Positions 1-8,787 of a stretch of DNA of 64,000 nt are shown here, in pieces (the first letter of the stretch is position 1; the number at the start of each line of letters is the position of its first letter). This DNA is from Marinobacter sp. BW6 (GTDB lineage: Bacteria; Pseudomonadota; Gammaproteobacteria; Pseudomonadales; Oleiphilaceae), in assembly GCF_008107725.1 (NCBI RefSeq), contig NZ_VIRN01000050.1, forward strand, positions 30,426-94,425, read 5' to 3'. A program made the position numbers and the translations under genes. The notes below the pieces were generated by a model. That model did not search any database. It saw nothing but the letters and a program-made list of their open reading frames with translations, and was not told where the DNA came from.

Positions 1-191
1 TACTCCAAACCCGCCCGATGTCTCTGACTGCTCTGTGTATTCAAAGCTTTCCGTTTGCACTGCTGAGATGCCCCTTAATGGGGATATGCAGTGGGGTACA
101 AAAACGAAGAAAAATCCCGGCAAAAACAAAAACAATGCAGATCGTCAACGCTTTGAGGGCGGATTCGTGAGAACGGATCCGCCTTTTGATT
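1..191 (+). ncRNA. CrcZ-like small RNA (3' part; 5' end uncertain)
   Basis: No protein gene fits here. The stretch has a small CCCC/GGGG hairpin near 71-83, two A-rich blocks (98-114 and 122-135) holding three AANAANAA motifs (107-114, 125-132, 128-135), and an intrinsic terminator. In Pseudomonas the site directly upstream of pcnB holds crcZ, a small RNA whose CA motifs sequester Hfq/Crc. Position, motif content and terminator together suggest an analogue. I found no sigma54 or sigma70 promoter in the first 60 bases, so the 5' end may lie outside the window. Homology to CrcZ itself is not shown; only motif and position are. Confidence 0.55.
158..191 (+). terminator. Intrinsic terminator of the small RNA upstream of pcnB
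   Basis: An 11-bp stem (158-168 with 173-183, one G-T pair) closes a GAGA tetraloop and is followed by TTTTGATTTT. Confidence 0.85.
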
Positions 192-286
192 TTCTGGGCT
201 CCGGAAGGTAATCCACGGCAAACGTGTGCAAATCCTGCTCAAACCGTTAAACTCTCGGTTTTTGCTCATCGCAACCACGGATTTCA

Positions 287-1654
287 ATGCCTAAAAGACT
301 CGTCGATAAACTCCGTTCCTTCATGCCCGGCAACGGAAAAAAGAAAGCCCGCACCTACCAGCGACGGGAAATCCCCCGGGACCAACACAACGTCTCACGC
401 TCGGTGATCAGCGAGCCTGCCAAGAAAGTTCTGCATCGTCTGAACAAAGCAGGCTATGAAGCCTACCTTGTAGGAGGCGGCGTCAGAGACATCCTGCTGG
501 GTGGGAAGCCCAAGGACTTTGACATTGCAACCAATGCCACACCGGAGGAAGTTCACGATCTGTTCCGCAACTCCCGGTTGATCGGACGGCGGTTCCGGAT
601 TGTCCACGTGGTGTTTGGCCGCGAAGTGATTGAGGTGACGACCTTCCGGGGCAACGCCACGGAAGCCGATACCGACACCGATGATGACGATCGCAGGACC
701 AGTGAACACGGCCTGCTTCTGCGCGACAATGTGTACGGCAACCAGGAAGAAGACGCCCTGCGTCGGGACTTTACCGTCAATGCCCTGTACTACTGCATCC
801 GCGACTTCACCGTTATTGATTTCGCCAACGGCATCGAGGATCTACGCAACCGACAGCTGCGCCTGATCGGCGATCCGGAGACCCGCTACCGGGAGGACCC
901 GGTACGCATGCTCCGCGCCATCCGCTTTGCCGCCAAGCTCGACTTCGACATTGAGCCCGAGACTGAGGCCCCCATCGGGGAACTGGCGCCACTGTTAACC
1001 CACATCCCGCCGGCTCGCCTGTTTGAGGAAGTACTCAAACTGTTTTCCGCAGGCCAGGGCGAAGCCACTTACGACCTGTTGACCCGCTACAACCTGCTGG
1101 AACCCTTGTTTCCAGAGACGGTCAGGGCCATTGAGAACGGCGAGCCGGACGAGCTCATTCGCCAGGCCCTGAGAAATACGGATGCCCGGATTGCCCAGGG
1201 CAAATCGGTCACGCCTTACTTCCTGTTTGCCGCCATGCTCTGGCCGGCACTCCAGTCGGAATGGCATCGCAGGCAGGACAACGGTGATCCAGTCCAGCCG
1301 GCACTGCACGGAGCCATCGGCAAGGTGATAGGCCGCCAGGTACAGGCAACCTCCATTCCGAAGCGCTTCTCAGGGCCCATGAAAGAGATCTGGGAACTCC
1401 AGATGCGCCTGCCCCGTCGGCAGGGCAAGCGGGCCTTTGCCACCATGACGCACCCCAGATTCAGGGCCGCTTACGATTTCCTGCTGGTTCGCGAAGCGTC
1501 TGGCGAGATTGAACCCGGGCTTGGCCAATGGTGGACCGAGTTCCAGCAAGAGGATGAACGAGGCCAGGAGCGGATGCTGTCGCAGCTAAGCACCGATGCA
1601 CCCAAAAAGCGTCGTCGTCGACGCAAGCCGGTCAACCGCCCCGCCCAGCAATGA
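287..1654 (+). CDS. pcnB: Poly(A) polymerase I
   Basis: Adds 3' poly(A) tails to RNA and so marks it for decay; it belongs to the class II nucleotidyltransferases shared with CCA-adding enzymes. In the 455 aa protein the GGGVRD motif is at 63-68 and the catalytic Asp pair at D77/D79, followed by the neck and RNA-binding regions. The C-terminus is a run of Arg/Lys, typical of PcnB and absent from tRNA nucleotidyltransferases. The stop overlaps the folK start (ATGA), so the two are translationally coupled. The ATG has only a weak upstream GGA; I kept it because the basic N-terminus matches PcnB relatives. Confidence 0.95.
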   Translation: MPKRLVDKLRSFMPGNGKKKARTYQRREIPRDQHNVSRSVISEPAKKVLHRLNKAGYEAYLVGGGVRDILLGGKPKDFDIATNATPEEVHDLFRNSRLIGRRFRIVHVVFGREVIEVTTFRGNATEADTDTDDDDRRTSEHGLLLRDNVYGNQEEDALRRDFTVNALYYCIRDFTVIDFANGIEDLRNRQLRLIGDPETRYREDPVRMLRAIRFAAKLDFDIEPETEAPIGELAPLLTHIPPARLFEEVLKLFSAGQGEATYDLLTRYNLLEPLFPETVRAIENGEPDELIRQALRNTDARIAQGKSVTPYFLFAAMLWPALQSEWHRRQDNGDPVQPALHGAIGKVIGRQVQATSIPKRFSGPMKEIWELQMRLPRRQGKRAFATMTHPRFRAAYDFLLVREASGEIEPGLGQWWTEFQQEDERGQERMLSQLSTDAPKKRRRRRKPVNRPAQQ

Positions 1655-2148
1655 TGACAGATGCGTTTATCGGTCTTGGCAGCAACCTGAAAGAACCGGC
1701 TGCTCAACTGGCCCGGGCAGTCTCTGCCCTGGCCACACTGCCTGAGACGGTTCTGGTGGCCCAATCCCCTTTTTACGCCAGCCGCCCGGTCGGTCCCCAG
1801 GACCAGCCGGACTTTGTGAACGGTGCCGTGTGGCTGAGGACGTCCCTTCGACCACACCGGTTGCTTGACGAACTGCAGCGCATCGAACAAAAGCACGGTC
1901 GGGAACGGCTTCGGCACTGGGGTCCCCGCACCCTTGATCTGGACGTACTGCTTTTCGGCACCCAGGTACTGGACGATGAGCGCCTCACCGTCCCCCATCG
2001 GGAGCTGGCGAACCGGGACTTTGCACTCCAACCCCTGCTGGACCTGAAGGCCGACCTGGCTCTGCCTGACGGCACCCCCATTGCCGAACTGCGCAACCAA
2101 TGCCCCGACAACGGCTTGCGCAAGCTTCCACCGGCGGATTACCCTTAA
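1651..2148 (+). CDS. folK: HPPK, 2-amino-4-hydroxy-6-hydroxymethyldihydropteridine pyrophosphokinase
   Basis: Transfers pyrophosphate from ATP to 6-hydroxymethyl-dihydropterin in folate synthesis. The 165 aa protein has the N-terminal GLGSNL motif (8-13), the signature [13 protein letters not shown] around 90-102 with Mg-binding D96 and D98, and the VPH...[10 protein letters not shown] block (114-129). It overlaps pcnB by four bases and precedes panB, the order found in Pseudomonas. A second, divergent HPPK is encoded at 5514-6038; this copy is the canonical one. Confidence 0.95.
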   Translation: MMTDAFIGLGSNLKEPAAQLARAVSALATLPETVLVAQSPFYASRPVGPQDQPDFVNGAVWLRTSLRPHRLLDELQRIEQKHGRERLRHWGPRTLDLDVLLFGTQVLDDERLTVPHRELANRDFALQPLLDLKADLALPDGTPIAELRNQCPDNGLRKLPPADYP

Positions 2149-2207
2149 CACTTCAATGCCGGCACCCCGGCGCGCCCAGGCCCATCCACCCAAAAGGCAA
2201 GGATTCT

Positions 2208-3002
2208 ATGGCTGTTACCATCAATACCCTGCGTGAGTTCAAGCAGAAGGGCGAAGCCTTCTCTGCCCTTACCTCCTATGACGCCACCTTTTCCCAGGTG
2301 GTCAGCGAAGCGGGCGTTCACGTAATCCTTATTGGCGACTCCCTTGGCATGGTGCTTCAGGGACATGACAGCACCCTGCCGGTGACCATGGAACAGATGG
2401 TGTACCACGTCAGCTGCGTGGCCAAAGGTAATCGCGGGTCCCTGATCATGGCGGACATGCCCTTTATGAGTTACGGCACTGTTAAGTCTGCGCTGGAAAA
2501 CGCAGCGGAACTGATGCGAGCGGGCGCCCACATGGTAAAGCTTGAGGGTACCGACTGGATGAAAGAGACCATTACGGCTCTGACCGAGCGGGCCGTGCCC
2601 GTGTGTGCACACCTTGGCCTGACGCCGCAGTTCGTCAATAAATTTGGCGGCTACAAGGTTCAGGGCCGTGATGAAAAGGCGGCCGAAATGATGATCGAAC
2701 ATGCCTGCGAACTGGAAGCGGCCGGCGCCGATGTCATCCTTCTGGAATGCGTCCCTGCACCTCTGGCGGCGCGCATTTCCCAGGCCGTTAAAGCACCCGT
2801 CATCGGGATAGGTGCAGGGCCGGATACAGACGGCCAGATTCTTGTTCTGCACGACATGCTCGGCATTACCACCGGCCGCAAACCGCGATTCGTCAAAAAC
2901 TTCCTTGCCGAGACAGATTCGGTACAGGAGGCCCTGCAGGCCTACGTGAAAGCCGTAGGCGAGCGCACATTCCCCGCTGAGGAGCATACGTTCAAGGCAT
3001 GA
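2208..3002 (+). CDS. panB: 3-methyl-2-oxobutanoate hydroxymethyltransferase
   Basis: First committed step of pantothenate synthesis: transfers a hydroxymethyl group from methylene-tetrahydrofolate to 2-oxoisovalerate. The 264 aa TIM-barrel protein shows [10 protein letters not shown] near the start, the [15 protein letters not shown] block and MPFMSYG, all PanB hallmarks. The reading frame is open upstream to 2100, inside folK, but the ATG at 2208 begins the conserved sequence and is preceded by AAGGA. The end overlaps panC by four bases (ATGA). A folate-dependent enzyme beside folK is a sensible grouping. Confidence 0.95.
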   Translation: MAVTINTLREFKQKGEAFSALTSYDATFSQVVSEAGVHVILIGDSLGMVLQGHDSTLPVTMEQMVYHVSCVAKGNRGSLIMADMPFMSYGTVKSALENAAELMRAGAHMVKLEGTDWMKETITALTERAVPVCAHLGLTPQFVNKFGGYKVQGRDEKAAEMMIEHACELEAAGADVILLECVPAPLAARISQAVKAPVIGIGAGPDTDGQILVLHDMLGITTGRKPRFVKNFLAETDSVQEALQAYVKAVGERTFPAEEHTFKA

Positions 3003-3847
3003 GAACCATACATTCCCTGAAAGAACTGAGAACCATCCTTCGCGGCTACCGCCAGCAGGGAAAAACCATCGGTCTGGTTCCCACCATGGGCAACCTGCAC
3101 GAGGGTCATATCTCGCTGGTTCGCAAAGCGGCGGAAATGGCGGATGTTGTGGTGACCAGCATCTTCGTGAATCCGATGCAGTTTGGGGCCGGTGAAGACC
3201 TCGACACCTACCCGAGAACCCTGGCTGAAGACCAGGACAAACTTGCCTCGGCTGGAAACACCCTGGTATTTGCGCCCACCGCCGAAGAAATCTACCCGGA
3301 AGGGCTGGCAAAGCAGACCCAGGTGGTTGTGCCGGACGTCAGCGATGGCCACTGCGGCGCCAGCCGGCCAGGCCATTTCGAGGGTGTTGCCACGGTGGTC
3401 ACGATGCTGTTCAACATGGTTCAGCCTGATTTTGCCGTATTCGGCGAGAAGGATTTCCAGCAACTCGCCGTGATCCGGAAAATGGTTCGTGACCTGATGA
3501 TCCCCGTGGATGTGGTGGGAGCGCCCACTGTGAGAGAGGACGACGGCCTGGCGAAAAGCTCACGCAATGGTTACCTGACACCCCAGGAACGGCAAATTGC
3601 ACCAGTGGTCTATCAGACCCTGCAGGCCACAGCGGCAAAAATAACCGATGGCCGTACAGACTTCCAAACACTGGAAAACGAAGCCGAACAACGTCTCGGG
3701 GATGCCGGGCTACGGTCGGATTACTTCAACATCGTCAACAGTCAAACACTCAAACCGGCTACAGCCGATGACCGGGACGTTACGCTGCTGGCCGCCGCTT
3801 TCCTGGGCACCACCCGCTTGATCGATAACCTGTCCCTGACCCGATAA
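2999..3847 (+). CDS. panC: Pantoate--beta-alanine ligase (pantothenate synthetase)
   Basis: Condenses pantoate, beta-alanine and ATP to pantothenate. The 282 aa protein carries the adenylate-forming signature [10 protein letters not shown] (HxGH type, about 27-36) and the KSSRNGYL loop that replaces KMSKS in this family. It is translationally coupled to panB and 22 bp before pgi, so likely in one operon with pcnB-folK-panB. Confidence 0.96.
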   Translation: MRTIHSLKELRTILRGYRQQGKTIGLVPTMGNLHEGHISLVRKAAEMADVVVTSIFVNPMQFGAGEDLDTYPRTLAEDQDKLASAGNTLVFAPTAEEIYPEGLAKQTQVVVPDVSDGHCGASRPGHFEGVATVVTMLFNMVQPDFAVFGEKDFQQLAVIRKMVRDLMIPVDVVGAPTVREDDGLAKSSRNGYLTPQERQIAPVVYQTLQATAAKITDGRTDFQTLENEAEQRLGDAGLRSDYFNIVNSQTLKPATADDRDVTLLAAAFLGTTRLIDNLSLTR

Positions 3848-3869
3848 GCCAACAGAAAAGGACTCTCTG

Positions 3870-5531
3870 ATGCCCGCACATCCTGCAGTACTGACCTCGA
3901 AACCCGAATGGCAGACACTGATGGAGCAGCGGGAACGCCTGGACGGCGTTCTCATGAAGGATCTATTCAATGAAGATCCCGGACGGGCAAAGCGCTACTT
4001 CATCGAAGGTGCAGGGCTATCACTGGATTTTTCCAAGAACCGGATCACCGATGAGGTGCTCGAGGCATTGCTGGCGCTGGCCAGGAGCTGCAACCTGGAA
4101 GCAAGGCGGGAGGCGTTGTTCAGCGGAGAGAGAGTCAACGTTACCGAAGACCGCCCTGCCCTGCACACTGCATTGCGCAACCCGGGGACCGAAGCCGTCA
4201 CTGTCGGGGGCGAAGATGTGGTCGCCGAAGTTCAGAGAACTCTCCAACGCATGGAAGCCCTGGTGGATGAGGTGTTGGGCCAACGCCGCACCGGATACAC
4301 CGGCAAGCCTTTCACCGATGTCGTAAGCATCGGTATCGGCGGCTCCTACCTGGGCCCGAAGCTGGTGGGCGAAGCCCTTCAACCTTATGCCCAGGCTGGC
4401 ATTCGATGCCATTACGTAGCCAACATCGATGGCACCGAAATCTGCGAGACGCTGCGCCAGATAAACCCGGAAACCGCGCTCTTCCTGATTCAGTCCAAGT
4501 CGTTCCGGACCCAGGAAACCCTGGAAAACAGCAAGGTGGCGCGGCAATGGTTTCTGGATCGCTGCGGTGATGAGCAGGCGGTGTCACGGCATTTCATGGC
4601 GGTAACCGCCAACGTACCGGCAGCGCAGGGCTTCGGCATTGATCCGGACAATGTCTTTCCAATGTGGGATTGGGTGGGTGGTCGTTACTCACTCTGGTCT
4701 GCCATCGGGCTTCCCATTGCCTTTACCGTTGGCATGGCCAATTTCCGGGCACTGCTAGCCGGCGCCCATGCCATGGACCAGCACTTCCGGGAAGCGCCGC
4801 TGGCGGAGAATCTGCCCGTGGTTATGGCCATGCTGGGCATCTGGTACAACAATTTCTGGGGTGCCGAAACCCACGCGATCCTGCCTTACGATCATTACCT
4901 GCGCAGTCTGCCGGACCACCTCCAACAGCTGGACATGGAGAGCAACGGCAAAAGCGTAAGCCAGGGTGGCGACGCCCTGGCCTGGCAATCCGGCCCGGTC
5001 ATCTGGGGCGGAGTCGGCGCCAATGGCCAGCACGCCTATCACCAGCTGATCCACCAGGGCACGCGGCTGATTCCTGCGGATTTCATCATCCCCCTGAAAA
5101 CCCACAATCCGGTGGCGACCCATCACGCCGATCTGTTCGCCAACTGCCTGAGCCAGGCCCGGGCGATGATGGCCGGAAAATCACTGGAAGAAGCCAGGGC
5201 AGAACTGGTCGCGGATGGTCGGGCCGAAGCGGAGATTGAACAGCTTGCGCCCCATAAGGTCATCCCGGGCAACAAGCCAAGCAACACGCTGACCATGGAA
5301 AAGGTGACACCGGAGACCGTTGGCGCACTCATCGCTCTCTACGAGCATCGCACCTTCGTGCAGGGGGTGATCTGGGATGTGGATTCGTTTGATCAGTGGG
5401 GCGTGGAACTCGGGAAACAGTTGGGCAAGGGCATTCTGCCGCGCCTGCTTGGCCGGGAAGACGGCAACGAGGCCAGTGACAGCTCGACCGATCACCTTAT
5501 TGACCTGTTCCGCTCAACCGGCGGCGCTTGA
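3870..5531 (+). CDS. pgi: Glucose-6-phosphate isomerase
   Basis: Interconverts glucose 6-phosphate and fructose 6-phosphate. At 553 aa it has full family length. Visible are the SIS-domain phosphate-binding segment GIGGSYLGPKLV (about 151-162), the PGI signature WVGGRYSLWSAIGLPIAF (about 265-282) and the ESNGKSVS motif with the catalytic Glu. The ATG follows AAAAGGA at good spacing. Its last 18 bases overlap the 3' end of the opposing second HPPK gene, leaving no room for a terminator between them. Confidence 0.96.
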   Translation: MPAHPAVLTSKPEWQTLMEQRERLDGVLMKDLFNEDPGRAKRYFIEGAGLSLDFSKNRITDEVLEALLALARSCNLEARREALFSGERVNVTEDRPALHTALRNPGTEAVTVGGEDVVAEVQRTLQRMEALVDEVLGQRRTGYTGKPFTDVVSIGIGGSYLGPKLVGEALQPYAQAGIRCHYVANIDGTEICETLRQINPETALFLIQSKSFRTQETLENSKVARQWFLDRCGDEQAVSRHFMAVTANVPAAQGFGIDPDNVFPMWDWVGGRYSLWSAIGLPIAFTVGMANFRALLAGAHAMDQHFREAPLAENLPVVMAMLGIWYNNFWGAETHAILPYDHYLRSLPDHLQQLDMESNGKSVSQGGDALAWQSGPVIWGGVGANGQHAYHQLIHQGTRLIPADFIIPLKTHNPVATHHADLFANCLSQARAMMAGKSLEEARAELVADGRAEAEIEQLAPHKVIPGNKPSNTLTMEKVTPETVGALIALYEHRTFVQGVIWDVDSFDQWGVELGKQLGKGILPRLLGREDGNEASDSSTDHLIDLFRSTGGA

Positions 5532-6038
5532 TATCTGGCGCCCCTGCCAGCTGAAATTCACCGGCCAGAGCTTCTGTCCGGTGCTGTATTCCCGCCACAA
5601 CTGGCCATAGGATTTGCCGCACTCCGGATGCACTGCCTCCGGAGCGATGTCTGCCAGCGGCCGCAACACGAAGGCGTTTTTCAGAATTTCCCCTCTGGGC
5701 AGCTCGACACCGTCTATCCGGCCAACCGCGTCACCATAAGTGAGAATGTCGAGATCCAGGGTTCGCGCGCTGAATTTTGGAACATCCCGGCGCCGGCCAT
5801 TATCGGCCTCCAGCTGCTTGAAACGTTGTGACAGCTCGGCCACCGGCAAGGACGTGTCCACGCCCACCACCAGGTTCAGAAAGGGGGACCCGTCAAATCC
5901 GACGGCCTCGCTGTCGTAGACCGGGGAGATGGTTAGCTCGCCAAACCACGCAGACAGAGCATCAAGCGCGGCTTTGACATAGCGCTCCCTGTCCACATTG
6001 CTGCCAATGCTGATGTAAACCCGGACAGCCGCTGCCAT
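5514..6038 (-). CDS. Second HPPK-family protein (FolK paralogue)
   Basis: This 174 aa protein again has the HPPK fold signatures: YISIGSNVDRERY at the N-terminus, FSARTLDLDILTYGD with the two Mg-binding aspartates, and ILKNAFVLRPLADIAP. It differs clearly from the FolK at 1651-2148, and the usual Trp-Gly-Pro before RTLDLD is replaced by PKFSA. The ATG overlaps the folB stop (TAATG), so folB and this gene form a two-gene operon, as beside plsY/tsaD in Pseudomonas. It may be a second active HPPK or a specialised paralogue; sequence alone does not decide. Confidence 0.85.
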   Translation of the reverse strand: MAAAVRVYISIGSNVDRERYVKAALDALSAWFGELTISPVYDSEAVGFDGSPFLNLVVGVDTSLPVAELSQRFKQLEADNGRRRDVPKFSARTLDLDILTYGDAVGRIDGVELPRGEILKNAFVLRPLADIAPEAVHPECGKSYGQLWREYSTGQKLWPVNFSWQGRQISSAAG

Positions 6039-6394
6039 TACCGCATCCCCCTCTCGATCCGCACGCCCACTGCCTGCGCCGCCGGTACGGCGCCGGGCTT
6101 GCGTATCGCCAGTCGCAACCACTTTATGCCGAGTTCATCCTGCAATGTTTTCGCCAGGACCTCCGCCCCGTGTTCAAGCAGTTTCGGCCTGAGCGCCTGC
6201 AGGCAGGCCTCGACCCGGGTACTGACGGCAGCGTAATCCAGGGCGTCGGCCACATTATCTGTCTTGCCCGGCACGCTATTATCCCAAGCCATTTCCAGAT
6301 CAATCACCAGGCTCTGGGTGACTTCCCGCTCCCAGTCGTAAACTCCGACCACAGTTTCCACAACCAGGCCTTCGATCAATACGGTGTCTGCCAA
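6038..6394 (-). CDS. folB: Dihydroneopterin aldolase
   Basis: Cleaves 7,8-dihydroneopterin to hydroxymethyl-dihydropterin, the substrate of FolK. The conserved part begins DTVLIEGLVVETVVGVYDWERE; the Glu of the VYDWERE motif and the Lys of LRLAIRKPGAV are family landmarks. I chose a TTG start at 6394 (118 aa) because GGGAG lies at proper spacing before it and the family averages about 120 aa; the upstream ATG at 6439 would add 15 unconserved residues. It overlaps the second HPPK gene by one base and is divergent from plsY. Confidence 0.85.
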   Translation of the reverse strand: MADTVLIEGLVVETVVGVYDWEREVTQSLVIDLEMAWDNSVPGKTDNVADALDYAAVSTRVEACLQALRPKLLEHGAEVLAKTLQDELGIKWLRLAIRKPGAVPAAQAVGVRIERGMR

Positions 6395-6534
6395 GGGTGC
6401 TCCCGGATTCTTCCACTCTTTGGTGATTGAATAACGCACAGCCAGGGGATACTGTGAGCAATCTGGCCCGCGTTTTCAGGGCGGGCATTTTCGCACATAT
6501 TGGCCATATACGTCTTTGTCTCCGAGCCCATAGC

Positions 6535-7125
6535 ATGCTTCCCAGTGACCCGGTGTTAACGGTTTTGCTCTGCGCCGCCGCTTACATGGCAGGCTCGGTG
6601 TTGTTTGCTCTGCCGGTTTGCCAGCTCTGGAAGCTACCGGACCCGCGAGCCCAGGGTTCAGGCAATCCGGGCGCCACTAACGTCTACCGCACCGGCGGCT
6701 GGCCGCCAGCCCTTCTGACTCTTGCACTGGATGCTGCCAAAGGGTGGTTACCCGTATGGCTGGCCCATGCCGCCGGCCTTTCGGTAATGGTGCAAGCCAT
6801 GGTTGCCCTGTGTGCGGTAACCGGCCATATGATCCCGGCCTTCTACCGATTCAAAGGCGGCAAGGGCGTCGCGACGGCGTTAGGGGCTGGCCTTGCCCTG
6901 GCTCCGGTCACAACGCTGATGATGGCAGCTATCTGGATGCTGATTATTTGGCGCTGGCGCATTTCAGCCCTCGCCTCCCTGGTGGCGATTATCAGTGGCC
7001 CGCTGATCAGTGCATTCCTCGAGCCGGAAACCCTGCCACTGTTCGGCCTGCTTGCCATCCTGATTGTCGTTCGCCACCGCAATAATCTGATCCGGCTCGC
7101 CCAGGGCCGCGAAGCAGGGCTTTGA
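6535..7125 (+). CDS. plsY: Acyl-phosphate glycerol-3-phosphate acyltransferase
   Basis: Inner-membrane enzyme that acylates glycerol-3-phosphate from acyl phosphate, the first step of phospholipid synthesis. The 196 aa protein has five hydrophobic segments and the PlsY motifs GSGNPGATNVYRTGG (41-55), GHMIPAFYRFKGGKGVATALG, and a C-terminal loop before RHRNNLIRL. The ATG at 6535 begins the first membrane helix; the longer frame upstream runs over the folB promoter region and is unlikely. Its stop is three bases from the end of tsaD on the other strand. Confidence 0.93.
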   Translation: MLPSDPVLTVLLCAAAYMAGSVLFALPVCQLWKLPDPRAQGSGNPGATNVYRTGGWPPALLTLALDAAKGWLPVWLAHAAGLSVMVQAMVALCAVTGHMIPAFYRFKGGKGVATALGAGLALAPVTTLMMAAIWMLIIWRWRISALASLVAIISGPLISAFLEPETLPLFGLLAILIVVRHRNNLIRLAQGREAGL

Positions 7126-7128
7126 TTA

Positions 7129-8184
7129 TCAGTCCACCAAGCCGGTGGATCTGGCTTCATTGATGGGTGGCAGCGTGTTCATTGGCCATCGGGGCACCGC
7201 GACAATCCGATCACCGTCCTGCTGACCGGCCTTTATTCGCTGAGCGCCGGCGTAGGCGATCATAGCGCCGTTATCCGTGCAGAACTCAGGGCGGGCGTAA
7301 AACACGCTGGCTTTGAGCTTGCCGGTCATTTTCTCCAGGCCGGCTCGCAACCGCTTATTGGCGCTGACACCCCCGGCAATGACCAGGCGTTTGCAGCCTG
7401 TCTGCTCCAGGGCTCGACGGCACTTTATGGTGAGCGTATCCACCACAGCGGCTTCGAACGCCAGAGCGATATCCGCCCGGGTCTGGTCATCCAGCCCGCC
7501 TTCGCCACGAGCAGCATTGACGGTATTGAGAGTGAAGGTTTTCAGACCGCTGAAACTGAAATCCAGCCCCGGCCGATCAGTCATTGGTCTTGGGAACCGG
7601 TAACGGCCTTCCGTACCTTTTTCCGCGAGTGCCGCCACCCGGGGGCCACCCGGATAGTCCAGACCAAGCATCTTGGCGGTCTTGTCAAAGGCCTCTCCCG
7701 CGGCATCGTCCACCGATTCGCCGAGCATTTCGTACTCGCCAATACCATCGACCCGCACCAACTGAGTGTGGCCACCCGAGACAAGCAATGCGACAAACGG
7801 AAAAGCCGGTGGATTATCCTCCAGCATGGGCGCCAACAGGTGCCCCTCCATATGGTGTACGCCCAGCACAGGAATACCCAGGGCAAAACCCAGCGCATGG
7901 GCAACCGAGCCCCCGACCATCAGTGCGCCAACCAATCCCGGGCCGGCGGTATAGGCAATACCTTCTATGTCTGCCCGAGTTCTTCCAGCATCGGCCAACA
8001 CCTGATCGCATAAAGGCAGAAGTTTCCGGACGTGATCCCGGGACGCCAGCTCAGGCACGACACCGCCGTAATCCGCGTGCATGTCGATCTGACTGAACAG
8101 TGCGTGCCCCAGCAACCCTGTTTCAGTGTCATAAAGAGCTACGCCGGTCTCATCACAGGAGGTTTCAATACCTAGAATCAGCAT
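7129..8184 (-). CDS. tsaD: tRNA t6A37 threonylcarbamoyltransferase TsaD
   Basis: Transfers the threonylcarbamoyl group to A37 of ANN-decoding tRNAs, acting with TsaB/TsaE. It is an ASKHA-fold metalloprotein: [16 protein letters not shown] opens the phosphate-binding region, and the Fe-binding pair is H111 and H115 in VHHMEGH, the same numbering as E. coli. I start at the ATG at 8184 (351 aa) because MLILGIETS is the usual N-terminus; an in-frame ATG five codons upstream (8199) is possible and neither has a strong ribosome binding site. It is divergent from rpsU, the classical arrangement. Confidence 0.95.
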   Translation of the reverse strand: MLILGIETSCDETGVALYDTETGLLGHALFSQIDMHADYGGVVPELASRDHVRKLLPLCDQVLADAGRTRADIEGIAYTAGPGLVGALMVGGSVAHALGFALGIPVLGVHHMEGHLLAPMLEDNPPAFPFVALLVSGGHTQLVRVDGIGEYEMLGESVDDAAGEAFDKTAKMLGLDYPGGPRVAALAEKGTEGRYRFPRPMTDRPGLDFSFSGLKTFTLNTVNAARGEGGLDDQTRADIALAFEAAVVDTLTIKCRRALEQTGCKRLVIAGGVSANKRLRAGLEKMTGKLKASVFYARPEFCTDNGAMIAYAGAQRIKAGQQDGDRIVAVPRWPMNTLPPINEARSTGLVD

Positions 8185-8273
8185 AATGTCAGGCCACATT
8201 GGTTGGCAGAAATGAAAACGACGCGCATTTTAGCAGAAACCCGAAACCCTCTGGCAGATTCATCGAACAAACA

Positions 8274-8303
8274 TTGACCTCGCCATAACGCAGGCGCTAT
8301 CAT
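8274..8303 (+). promoter_or_regulatory. Sigma70 promoter of rpsU-dnaG-rpoD
   Basis: TTGACC at 8274-8279 and TATCAT at 8298-8303 with an 18-bp spacer, about 120 bases before rpsU in the tsaD/rpsU divergent region. Confidence 0.65.
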
Positions 8304-8422
8304 TGCCGCCCTAAAATATGCACTGGTCGAGTTTTAGCCAATCTGACCAGGGATCGAGAACCGGTCTGGCCACGCCAGACGGACAAAATTGAAACCGAAT
8401 CTATCAGGTAGGTGATTTTCGA

Positions 8423-8638
8423 ATGCCAGCTGTTAAAGTGAAAGAGAATGAACCGTTTGACGTAGCACTGCGTCGCTTCAAGCGTTCCTGCGAAAAAGCG
8501 GGTGTACTTTCTGAAGTACGTCGTCGTGAGCACTACGAGAAGCCGACCGCTGTTCGTAAGCGCAAAGCAGCCGCTGCCGTTAAGCGTCATCTCAAGAAGC
8601 TTCAGCGGGAACAGCGCAAGTTCGAGCGTCTGTACTAA
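8423..8638 (+). CDS. rpsU: 30S ribosomal protein S21
   Basis: Small basic 71 aa protein of the 30S subunit platform that helps base pairing of mRNA with 16S rRNA. The sequence [20 protein letters not shown] and the Arg/Lys-rich C-terminus ending in FERLY are diagnostic. AGGT repeats lie upstream of the ATG. It is first in the macromolecular synthesis operon rpsU-dnaG-rpoD and is separated from dnaG by an intrinsic terminator. Confidence 0.97.
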   Translation: MPAVKVKENEPFDVALRRFKRSCEKAGVLSEVRRREHYEKPTAVRKRKAAAAVKRHLKKLQREQRKFERLY

Positions 8639-8713
8639 GTTTTACCTGACGCCGCTTGACTGCAAAGCACTGATTGCCTGTACAGCCGCAGGCTGCACAG
8701 AGCGACTCAAAAA

Positions 8714-8745
8714 TGCCGCCGAGGCCTGGCTTCGGCGGCATTTTT
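8714..8745 (+). terminator. rpsU-dnaG internal terminator
   Basis: A 9-bp GC-rich stem (TGCCGCCGA with TCGGCGGCA) followed by five T and preceded by an A run. It lies between rpsU and dnaG, where the E. coli operon also has a terminator that keeps primase expression low relative to S21. Confidence 0.85.
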
Positions 8746-8787
8746 GGCTATTGGCCAACTCCGATGACGGCCTGATGTGGAGCCCCC

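Noticed and set aside
1471..2193. 240-codon minus-strand frame antisense to pcnB/folK
   Set aside because: Shadow of two well-supported genes; the composition reflects codon bias of the opposite strand.
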